A stretch of 64,000 bases of DNA from Gyrodactylus bullatarudis (taxonomy: Eukaryota; Platyhelminthes; Monogenea; Gyrodactylidea; Gyrodactylidae), in assembly GCA_012064415.1 (NCBI GenBank), contig SSNU01000134.1, positions 62,001 to 126,000 on the forward strand, in the 5' to 3' direction. The notes under the pieces were generated by a model. It did no database searches and was not told the origin of the DNA. It saw only the letters and a program-made list of their open reading frames with translations. This document shows positions 54,451-64,000 of the stretch, one piece after another (the stretch's first letter is position 1; every line of letters begins with the position of its first letter). The position numbers and the translations under genes were made by a program.

Positions 54451-57400
54451 TTAATGATGTTAACCTACCAGGACGATAACTTCTTTAGAAAGTGTTTTTT
54501 TGTGTTAAAATTCAACTCTAGAAGAGGATTGCTACAGATATTTAGGATTTCTATACAATAAAACAAATCTGAACTTTTTATAGGGATTTTTGTCCAAACT
54601 TGAAGCCAAATTGTAGCGATTCGGAATCTTCCTGAACATTGAACACTCTTTCCCTGTTCCCTTATTTGTACAAATCATTTCTATGAATAAATATAAATGT
54701 TTCAATTTCAAAAAAAAGAACCCTAAATCGAATATGGGCATGGAAAACTAGGAACATGAAAAATTTTCTCAATTATTGAAATTGATCAAAATAAAAATCG
54801 TTTTTGAAAATATGTTCGATTTTCTTGACTAACCATGATCCAAGAAGAATATACTTTTAATCAATCTATTTCACAGTAATCAACAAAAAACGTCATCTCA
54901 AATTTAAATAAATTTTGGCATTCATTTCAAATTCAAACATGGTGGACATAGGAGTCTGTATGAAAAAAATCAAATTTAGCTCTTTTTCACACCATATTTA
55001 AAAAAATTTTATCTTTAAGAATGCTTCTTTTTATAAGTTTTATCGAACAACTCAAAGTGTGAAAAGTAGTTGAATTAATCATTGTTACTATACCAATTTG
55101 ATATAACCATAGAGATGAAAGTAATCTGAGAATCAATAAAAATTCCTTGAGAAGCATTCTTGGCCTATGCAGAGATTTGTCATGATTAAAAATAGCATTT
55201 AGTTTATTCACTGAATTTTTTATAATTGAAATAAATTATTGGATTATAATAAATTATTCCCAAAATAGGCCAAGATCAGTGCTATGAAATTTCAGTAGAA
55301 ATAATTTGGGCAAATTCCCCACTAAATACGGATTTATCTTGTCTATTAACATAACTGTGCAATTAAATTATGCACCATAAACACAAGGATACATTTTATC
55401 GATCGAATTCATTTCTAAAATAAAAGGTCATCTTATTTAATTCTTGACAAAATATTTATAAATATGATTTTCTTTTCAATTATCAAGAGAATTTGAAAAT
55501 ATTCCTAGAATCAATCGTATGCTTTCTATATTGATGAATGAATTAGACACTTGTCTAAGATGAAACATTCTATATCAGAGAATTCATAAGAATAGACAGA
55601 CTCCTCTTGTATATGTGTGATGAAAGCTGATATAATGAAAATTTATATTAAAAATAAAAACATTTATAAGAGCTTTATAATTTTGAAAACATTTAAAGCA
55701 TGAATGTCATTATTAAAACCTTTTGAAAAGCTTACTATTTTATTTCAATGGATATTTCAAAACCGCACTTTCTTTATCTAATGAATAATTTTTACATTCT
55801 TTATTTAAAATAATTCTCTTAATGAATATTTTCAGAACAGATATTCTACTTAATATTGAATATATAAGCGTAGTATCAACATAAAAATAGATCCCGAAAA
55901 GGATCGAACAGGTTTGAATTCCGTTGTAGATAATCCCTTATGAGCAGACAATCGATCTTCCTCTTAATCCTTTCAGCACCGAGACTATTTCCATAAATCC
56001 TAAAATTTAACCATTTTTTATATTTTATTACAAAGGTTTGAAAAAATTGAAAAACTGACTCATATTCCCATCAGCCCCGAAAAAAGGTGTTTAGGTGAAT
56101 GAGGATTGATTAAAGGTGTCTGGAATTGAAGACAGAATATTTCAATTATGGTATAATTGATCCAATACATCATTAAATTGAGTTATTTTTGGTATCTAGT
56201 CAGTTCAAATCTCTGATCGATTCGAATTTCTAAGATTATTCACCTTGGATCTTTTAAAATTTCAAGTAGTCTGTCTTTGTTCTAATGTACAAAATCTCAA
56301 TTGAAAATGCCAATTTTTGAACACGCGCCAAGATTTTTTCAATGAATTTTACTACGAAATTGAGTTTATTGAATAGTTTCTGCAAAATTTTGAATAAAAA
56401 TAGGGCCTATACAAGAAGCTAAGTCTTTTTCACTTGTTGAAAGAAATTCCTAGCAAATTAGGTAAAATTTGATAATTCTAGGGAAAATGGGATTTTTGTA
56501 CATCAGAACATTCAATTGACTTTCAAAAATATGTTTTTCATGGTTAAAACATCAATTTTTGATTAAGGCATAGAATATTGTTTGGGTAAAATAAAATTTT
56601 ATATTACACTAATCTTTAGTGTAAGTTTATAATTGGGTCGTTTAAGGTTCAGTAAAATTCTAAAGTATACTCGCATTAAGATTTGAAAAGAATTCATGGG
56701 GATTCCGATAACTTTCTGAAGGTATTCTCATGAATTCATAGATAGCTTTATCAATTTTTATGGTTATTTGTTTTTATATTGTGTACGTAAAAATATTACT
56801 GACTTGTACGAAAACAATGTATAATGAATATATGATAAGTCTCTTTAAATTCAAATAAACATTGCCTATATTGTTTCAAGTGTTGTATTAGAGGTGGAAA
56901 TTAATTTAAATTATTTAATGGATATCTCAAGTGTTATATTTTGCTAATGCTTTTTTTTTCTTTCAGGATAAATTGTCCTTAGTGATGACTCATTCAAGCT
57001 AAAAAATCTGACAAACCACATTGGATAATAAATATATTAGAAGCTGGAAAAAATACAATATTTTATAAATAACTATGAATAATTTAAAGTCTAAGAATGA
57101 ATATTGACTACATCTAAGAATTAGGATTCAAATTTGATTAGATTCATCATTCAAAAGCCCTCCTATCTACAAAAACATTAGAGAACAGATAAATTCAGGA
57201 AAATTATACTAATATCATTTGTAAAGATCGATAATTATAAGCCAAACAACTTGAGCATTATTCTACAGTAGGGATAGATTTTTCAAATTTTCGGTTTTTA
57301 ACTCTAGTCATAATTTGGTTTAGCTCTTTGAGACGGTTCTAATGATGTATAAAACAGTTGATGGCTTGGCAGTTTGAAATTGTCAAAATTGAAATTTTAA

Positions 57401-58402
57401 AATCTACCCCTATTCTACAGAGACACCAAAAAGTCATGATTTTATGCATCAATGAAAATAAAACGGAAAACGAAAAAATCAGAAACTAGGAGCCATACAA
57501 AAATTTAGAACATTAATTTTTCTAGCATCTTGGAAAATTTCAGATATAGCTTCTGTGAAATTAAGATCATATTTTAAAGAATCGAATAACAGGTTGAAAA
57601 TTGTATAGTAAGTAGAGTAAGAAATGCTGTTTAATGATCGAAAATATATCTATGAATACTAATTAAAAAAGAAAAATAAGATTTATCGATGAAGATCTCT
57701 TAAGAAGTATTTATTTTTATTTAGGAAAATCCATTGCGTAATAAAAGATGATAAATAAAAGAAGATTTTTCCCTATTTCTTGATATTAAAAAATATGCCT
57801 TGTGCATATAATTTATGTCTATCCTTTATCATAGTGAGAACATAAAAAATGATAAAGGCTTTTTATTAAAATGGAGAGCTTATTGCCTACTGTTTTTTTG
57901 TATTCATGCCTTAAATGCACTCTTGGAATTAATGAAAAGGATAACCAAAATTGTCTGGAAGATTTTCCAGCTAGCTGGTTTCGTTTTTAACGAGTTGAAA
58001 ATTGTAAAGATTAATTAGATTTTAATTATCTCACAGCCGATATCAAGTTTGATTTTGACTGAAACAGGGAGTTGAATATGATAGTAATTTCATGTCTCAA
58101 TTATAATTTTAAAATATTTTTAGTCACTGAAAAAATAAGAATTTCGTTTTAAGATTTAGAAATGTCAAAAAGAAGAATATAATAAAAACCACAAAAAAAA
58201 TTTAACTTTCTAACAAAAATCTTCAATTATTGTTTCTTTCAAGTATTTTTTGAAGTTTTAATGAATAGTTAGTAAAAAATAATAAATTTTCAACATGTTT
58301 TATTAACTTTTGTCTTTTTCTATTTTATCTTTTGTTGAAAAAGTGAAACGAACTTTTAATACCAGAATATTTCAATAAGTAATCACGCTATATCATCGAT
58401 AA
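54451..58402. other. No gene seen; one dispersed repeat
   Basis: About 4 kb without a supportable exon. It includes the repeat at 56245-56625. Reading frames here are short and AT-random. Confidence 0.45.
56245..56625. repeat. Dispersed repeat, direct copy of 27300-27745
   Basis: Same order of blocks as 27300-27745, with small insertions and deletions. Confidence 0.7.
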
Positions 58403-58406
58403 TTAA

Positions 58407-58870
58407 CCCTCAAAGTCCCACTGGGTTATTTCTATCACACATTATTTTAGCAACTCATTATTATACATCTAAGGCTTAGAAAATACTTCATTTACCTCCC
58501 ATTTGATATGAAATTTATTAGTCTTCTTGAATATGCAAAGATCTTAGCTCTCTCATTCATTAAACTCGAGCTATAGTAATTCAAAGGAAGTTGATTTTTT
58601 CCAAAAATTTAATTTTTGTTTAATACTTTTTTTTGAAAACTTATTTACTAAAGTTATAGATAGAAAGTAAGATAACTTTTATAGTGTAATCATACCTGTA
58701 TAATTCAAATATGCAATTGCCTGAACTCTAACTGCTAAAGCTTCAATCTTGTTTTTGGATCAAAATGACCCAGTTTTAATAATAATTCATAATCAGCGTA
58801 TTCACAAACCATAGGATGGACAGAAGACTGAATGCGAGTTATGAAAAATAATTCTCTGGGACTTTAAGGG
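58407..58870. mobile_element. piggyBac-like MITE
   Basis: A 464-bp segment flanked by TTAA on both sides (58403-58406 and 58871-58874). It begins CCCTCAAAGTCCCACTGGG and ends TCTGGGACTTTAAGGG, an imperfect inverted repeat of about 25 bp. CCC ends with a TTAA target are the piggyBac signature. No transposase; non-autonomous. Confidence 0.65.
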
Positions 58871-58874
58871 TTAA

Positions 58875-61615
58875 TGGCAATCAGAGAAGTATCTCATTCA
58901 GATTTCCGATCACGGTATTTTGATTTTCAGCAAAACTTGATAAATCTAGTTTATTCGCTGACAAATTTAAATTGAAATATCCCTAATATTTCATGATTAT
59001 AAGAATTCTCAGTATTTAAAAATGTATTCTGTTTTAAATTTTCATTATTTTGACCCAAAAACAGCGAAATTATGGGAAACTCATGTAATTAGTTAAAGTA
59101 ATTTTGGTAAAATTCGTCTAATATTCAGTGTAAAAGGAAAAATTTCTTCGACACATAATTTTTTACGAAAAATATCACCCAAATAATTTCATGCAATAAA
59201 ATTTAATATTTAAAAAAAATTTGCAAAAAGATAAATAAAAAATAGTCAAGTTGTAAATTTTATTGAAAAAATCATAAAAACGCATAAAACCTTTGGTATA
59301 AGAAACATAAACAATAATATCACATTACTGGATTGCAGTATAATTTATTATTAATGCATAGGAAATTTAAGAATTGTACGATTATGATAATAAATAACTT
59401 CTCAATTTTGTGTCATTTTTGTATTAGTAAGGACAACCATCCAGAGCGAGAAATCTTTATTTTTTATTATCCATCAAAGACTCATGAACTAAATGTCATT
59501 TTCATATTTATTGGAAGAATTCATGTCGTCTTAAGAACTGGAATATATTTCTGATACGTTATGAATGGTTGTTTAAATGGTGTTGTGGTGGTCTCATTTA
59601 CTTTGTCAAAAAATCTAGAATTCCAATCGTAGAGCAACCTATTTTTTAAATTCTGATGCGAAACTGAATTGAAAATTATTTTTAAAATTATTCTGTTTTG
59701 AATCATATAAAACTTATAGAAAAAACTAGGGTATTCCTATTAATGTAAACTTATTAAAATTATATTAGATTGTACCATCTGTTCGTTTGTTAAAGAAAAG
59801 TCAGCTATATCAATCCTTTTGTATTGTACTATTAAAATGAATAAAATAAGCCAGAAAAAGCTCTTTTCCTCATATTTATTTCTTATTCTTTTACTTTGGT
59901 GCTTTTGTTCTTCTTCCCAACCAACATTGAATAGGTAAAAAATGAACTAGCAAAAACTTGAAGATTTCATTGAAGTACGTTTTACTTAGAGAAACTTAGC
60001 GTATAGTATAATTCTATGATATACACACTTAAGTAAAATATAGAAGGAAGGATATACTATCATTGATCAAGTTTTTAATCCCTAATATCATAGAAATTTA
60101 GCTAAAGTATTGTAGATCAATGTAAAACCATTTTCGATTATGCTTTTAGAAAAATAATTCCTCCTATGGTTCGAAGATAAATATAAAATGAAACTTGCGA
60201 TTTGATTCAACTATAGTCAATGTTTACAACAAGTTATTTTAGGAAAAATTTGATTTGGATCTCTCTCTTTATCTCAGACCCTTGATTTAGTGCAAGGTTT
60301 AAAATAAAGGTAAATTAATATAGAAAAAATTAATTTACAACTCTATCTAGATTCAGATGCAATAATAATGAAATTATCAGCGAAAATAAAATTTTGAAAT
60401 TTGGTTAGAACTCAGTCTGTAATATCGAAGGCAATATTTTTTCGTAAAAGACTTGTTTTAAAAACAACCAGTCAGTGGTGCTCATTTAAATCAATTTTTA
60501 TCAAGGTTTAAATTCAATCTTTGAAAAATAATTACAGTTTGATAATATTTTATTCTCTATCTGTATAATCTGTTTTCAATTTGAGTAACTCTTTTATTCC
60601 TAAAAGCAATTAGAGCAATTATCAATTCTCACGAAATAAAAAGCTCAAAAAATCTATTTTTTCATATTAAATCTATTACTTGTATCTTTTTTTTCTTTCA
60701 GCAATAAAGACTTTTGAGAAAGATTTCTTTTTTATGACAAATTCTAATCAATTCCTTTTTTATTTGTGAATTCAATGGGATTTTCGAAGAATGATTAGTA
60801 TCTCTTTATGAGTGAAAAAAATGAATTTTTTGTTGTATTTAAAAATATATATCATTTAAAAGCTCTCTTTTGTCCTTTTTTTCTGTGAAAATTATCACCA
60901 AATCAGAAAATATTAATTCCAGACAAGTAAGTAATAGTGAAATTCGATTTATTTATCGGAAATCTAGTCGATAAAAGTAATGAAAAGATTTAAATGATTC
61001 ATCAGCGTTTCCGATCTGTCAATAAGTGTATGATAATTGGTAAATTCATTCATTTTAATGATGAAAATGAATTTTCTGAATAATTTAAATTTATTCTGGA
61101 GGTACAGATTTTGTGAAATAAGTTTTTTCCCTTCAATAATGACCTCATAATTTCACATTTGAAATTTCTCACACCTTGATAAAATAGAATTAATTTAGAT
61201 AAAGATAATTTAGGTCAACCAGAATTAAAATTTTAGGTAAATTTGCTCACAAAAGAATTCACTAAAATTGCCTAGGGCATTTAAAAATTCTTCATTTTCA
61301 ACAATCGATAATTTGTTTTAAATTTATAATTGCAGAATCTCCACACGAGGAAAAACTTTAAACACCTTGCAGTACAGTATCGTTGAAAGAGATTAAAAAC
61401 CATAAAAGGATTGATTATAAGATGAAGCTCGTGACTGAATTTGTTTTAATTTAAAATAAACTATCATCCCTATGAGCTAATACTTTGAGAAAAAGTTGAT
61501 TGCACATTAAAAAGAGAGTTTGAATAAACAAATATTTGTTAAAATCAGCTGTCTGTCTAAATTTGAATCTTTTCCCAAAGCCTCTTCCTTTTTGAGAAAA
61601 AAAATGGTATTAAAC
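58875..61615. other. No gene seen
   Basis: About 2.7 kb of AT-rich DNA with no supportable exon, RNA gene or repeat on either strand. Confidence 0.45.
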
Positions 61616-61622
61616 CAACTAG

Positions 61623-61943
61623 CTATGTTTGGTCACAGTTTATTATACTGTCTATATGAAATCTAACTTGATTATCATTTTGAACCAAGTAGTTCTTCAG
61701 GGAACTGTTCGGCATAGATTGACTATAACGTTGTTGGGTTGCTACCTGACTATTTTTTCTTCTGGCTTGTATTGGTCTATCTGTAGAAGAAGAAAGGGGA
61801 GAGAAAGGTGTAGTATTTCTTAAAGAATAAGGATTATAAAAACTAGTGATTGTTACAGTAATCAGAATTATTAGAGTAATAACTCTGATAATATAATTCA
61901 TCACTTTAAGAAAAATTAAAATTAAGATTAGAATAAAAAACAT
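61623..61943 (-). CDS. Short hydrophobic-leader reading frame on a palindrome arm
   Basis: A 106-codon frame I do not recognise. It starts with an Ile/Leu-rich segment (MNYIIRVITLIILITVTITS at about residue 15) that would serve as signal peptide or anchor. A polar Ser/Gln/Asn-rich remainder follows (SPLSSSTDRPIQARRKNSQV). About two thirds of it lies in an arm of the palindrome 61716-62207. The opposite arm encodes the same sequence up to a one-base insertion that shifts it out of frame. It may be a real secreted peptide or chance hydrophobic coding in AT-rich DNA. Confidence 0.3.
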   Translation of the reverse strand: MFFILILILIFLKVMNYIIRVITLIILITVTITSFYNPYSLRNTTPFSPLSSSTDRPIQARRKNSQVATQQRYSQSMPNSSLKNYLVQNDNQVRFHIDSIINCDQT

Positions 61944-62207
61944 TTAGATTACCCTGATAAAAATAGTTCCGACTCACACAATTTTTATTCTAATCTTAAT
62001 TTTAATTTTTCTTAAAGTGATGAATTATATTATCAGAGTTATTACTCTAATAATTCTGATTACTGTAACAATCACTATAGTTTTTATAATCCTTATTCTT
62101 TAAGAAATACTACACCTTTCTCTCCCCTTTCTTCTTCTACAGATAGACCAATACAAGCCAGAAGAAAAAATAGTCAGGTAGCAACCCAACAACGTTATAG
62201 TCAATCT
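61716..62207. repeat. Near-perfect palindrome with 225-bp arms
   Basis: Arms 61716-61940 and 61982-62207 are almost identical in reverse complement, with a loop of about 40 bp. No target duplication noticed. Confidence 0.88.
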
Positions 62208-62466
62208 AACTTTATTGTTTTCTTAGACAAAGATGTTAAAAATCAGACAAGCAGATAACATTCACCTCAAGATGGCAGATGGGGACGCATTTCTTCCTTA
62301 TTATTATTAGAAACCGGGTCTTCAAGGTTTTGAGGCCAACACCAATTTTCATCTCCATAGTTTTGAGACCACCTACAAACTTATTGCAGACAATCAGCAA
62401 AGAGTCTTCACGAATAGTAGAATGAGAAATATATTTTTTTGTTAGAATAATTTATTTCAAGTATAT

Positions 62467-62855
62467 TACTATTAGGCCGGTAATATTTTTCGAGATTTTT
62501 GACGAAATCGACATAAAATCGACACCATTTTCAAGGTAAATTACTAGGGTATGGGCCTTTTAAATTAATTTTATTAATCTTAAATATTATAATTAAACGA
62601 TTATAAAATTGCCCTTTTTATATTGCCTGTCTTGAATTATTATCCTTTCTTTTTTAGGACATTTTTGAGCATTGAGAAAGATCACTCTACACATGCTAAC
62701 CACTTGAGCGTAGGACCTACACTGTATGCATCAATTATGTTAGTAGATTAAAAAAATGACTAGGAAATTCGTTTCTTAATTTTCATTGGATGGATTTGAA
62801 ACTAGGGATTTTTTTACATTATCAGTAAAGGATCTTAAGGATTGATACAGTTCTT
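62467..62855. repeat. Repeat blocks F and E, contiguous
   Basis: Reverse complement of blocks E (52634-52905) and F (54300-54450) without interruption. It shows the state before the 1.4-kb insertion. Confidence 0.7.
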
Positions 62856-62899
62856 GAAAATAAATAGGCCATTTAAGAAATTTCAATAAACATTCTGGA

Positions 62900-64000
62900 A
62901 TCAGTGAAGATTGGAATATAAAAGACTCTTAGTATAGTCAAGTTTAGATCGAATGTATGACATAATGGATTTTATACTAAAGAGATTATTATATTTAGAT
63001 AATTTATATTTGCTATCTATCATTTTATAAGCAGAGAGTAGATAGTGATCTGAAAATTAGAATCTTCTTAGATTGTAGAAATTTTCAACTAATTGAGATG
63101 ACTCATCTCAGATGAGTTAATGAAAGTTTATACATTAATAGTATATCTTCGTAACCAAAGGGGATTTAACCCTGAGATTGAGATGCGATCATTGTATGAC
63201 GCTAGGTCAGGATAGAGAAAGATTAAAAACTTGGATTTAATAGGCTCAATATCCAAGGATTTTTCAATACTCAGTGATGGGACTAAAGGTGAAATATAGT
63301 CAAGATATTTATTCTGCCTATTCGATATTTATTTTAAATATTTATACAAATTTGACAATTAATGCCTAAAGAATGATTGCTATTTTATTTCCAAAATTTT
63401 ATTACATAAGCTAAAATAGATAAATTCAAAATACCCATGACGTTTAGTTGAAGATCTTTGTTTTGAATTTATTGGTTTCTGGTAGGTAATACTTGACAAT
63501 GAGTTAATTCTCTAATAATTTTATACAGAAATGACCAACTCGATAAAAATGATCCATTTGTATTCATTGAGAATTTCAGTAATTTTAATTAAAATTATTG
63601 AAAAGAATTTGAAAATTCTATTGTTTTTCTGGGAATTTTTTTATAACCGATTATTTTCGAAATAAGCTATAAAAGTTCTTAAAAAGTTGACGAAACCTTT
63701 AGAAAATTTATGTTTCTTCCTAATTTTACTTCAAACCAAGGGAAATATTAAGAGTACAGTTTAATTTAAAAACCTTAATTATGTACTTTAGGAACCCTGC
63801 ATCATGTTACAAAATTTTCGAAAAAATAATTAAATCGACATTATATAAGAAACAGTGAAAAAATCGTCCAATCAGGTTAAATAACCTTTTTACATTGAAA
63901 CATGGTGAAAATTCCTCAGGGGATTCTTTTTATACTAAAATCAACTTTTCAGTAAACAAATCACAACTGGAAAGCCTTAGTTACTCCAAAGAAAAAATTC
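62900..64000. other. No gene seen; diverged repeat in first part
   Basis: The stretch 63050-63300 is a diverged copy, same orientation, of 53270-53530. Both contain a block like GATTTAACCCTGAGATTGAG after TATCT-CG-AACC. Nothing supportable beyond it. Confidence 0.4.

Noticed and set aside
57815..58018. Plus-strand 67-codon frame with a hydrophobic stretch
   Set aside because: No splice context, no family resemblance; frames of this length are expected here.
58680..58760. Minus-strand stretch open as IEALAVRVQAIAYLNYT with donor-like GTATGA
   Set aside because: It lies wholly inside the piggyBac-like MITE and has no partner exon or neurexin landmark.
1..64000. CRISPR arrays, operons and other prokaryotic features
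   Set aside because: None present. The repeats are dispersed or inverted, not regularly spaced, and genes have spliceosomal introns.

Overview
The window is eukaryotic and almost certainly animal DNA. It is strongly AT-rich and gene-poor, genes are split by canonical GT-AG introns, and the largest gene is a neurexin, a synaptic adhesion protein known only from metazoans. I cannot place the lineage further. The divergence of the neurexin, the AT bias and the density of Tc1/mariner, pogo/Tigger, Ty3/gypsy, Penelope and fold-back elements suggest a fast-evolving invertebrate, but that is inference.

Layout. 1-3300: a Tc1/mariner copy with an intact transposase, lying between the arms of an older inverted repeat. 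4561-5987: a small two-exon gene for a single-pass membrane peptide (+ strand). 6801-7561: the last three exons of a CYYR1/Shisa-like membrane protein with PPxY motifs (- strand). 8250-10482: a pogo/Tigger-type transposon with long terminal inverted repeats and a frameshifted transposase. 12209-12941: a 733-bp palindromic MITE with a 9-bp target duplication. 15869-19137: a Ty3/gypsy element with two identical 191-bp LTRs and a 5-bp target duplication, yet its coding region is deleted and mutated. 19143-24430: no gene seen, only repeats.

24643-47054 (- strand) is the centre of the window: 17 exons whose splice phases all agree, encoding about 1,330 residues of an alpha-type neurexin from LNS2 through LNS3, EGF-B, LNS4, LNS5, a degenerate EGF-C, LNS6, a stalk, one membrane segment and a cytoplasmic tail ending in QDWFT. 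The signal peptide, LNS1 and EGF-A were not found and must lie farther to the right or outside the window. Its introns hold much of the local repeat load: a Penelope-like element with an intact 620-residue RT/GIY-YIG protein and a hammerhead-like motif, a broken mariner 39 bp from a splice acceptor, several long palindromes, a tRNA-derived SINE inside a fold-back, and a MITE present twice in opposite orientations.

47055-64000 carries no gene I can support. It holds a degraded RT fragment, several dispersed repeats, a TTAA-flanked piggyBac-like MITE (58407-58870), a palindrome that encodes a short hydrophobic reading frame (61716-62207), and two related repeat blocks, one interrupted by a 1.4-kb insertion.
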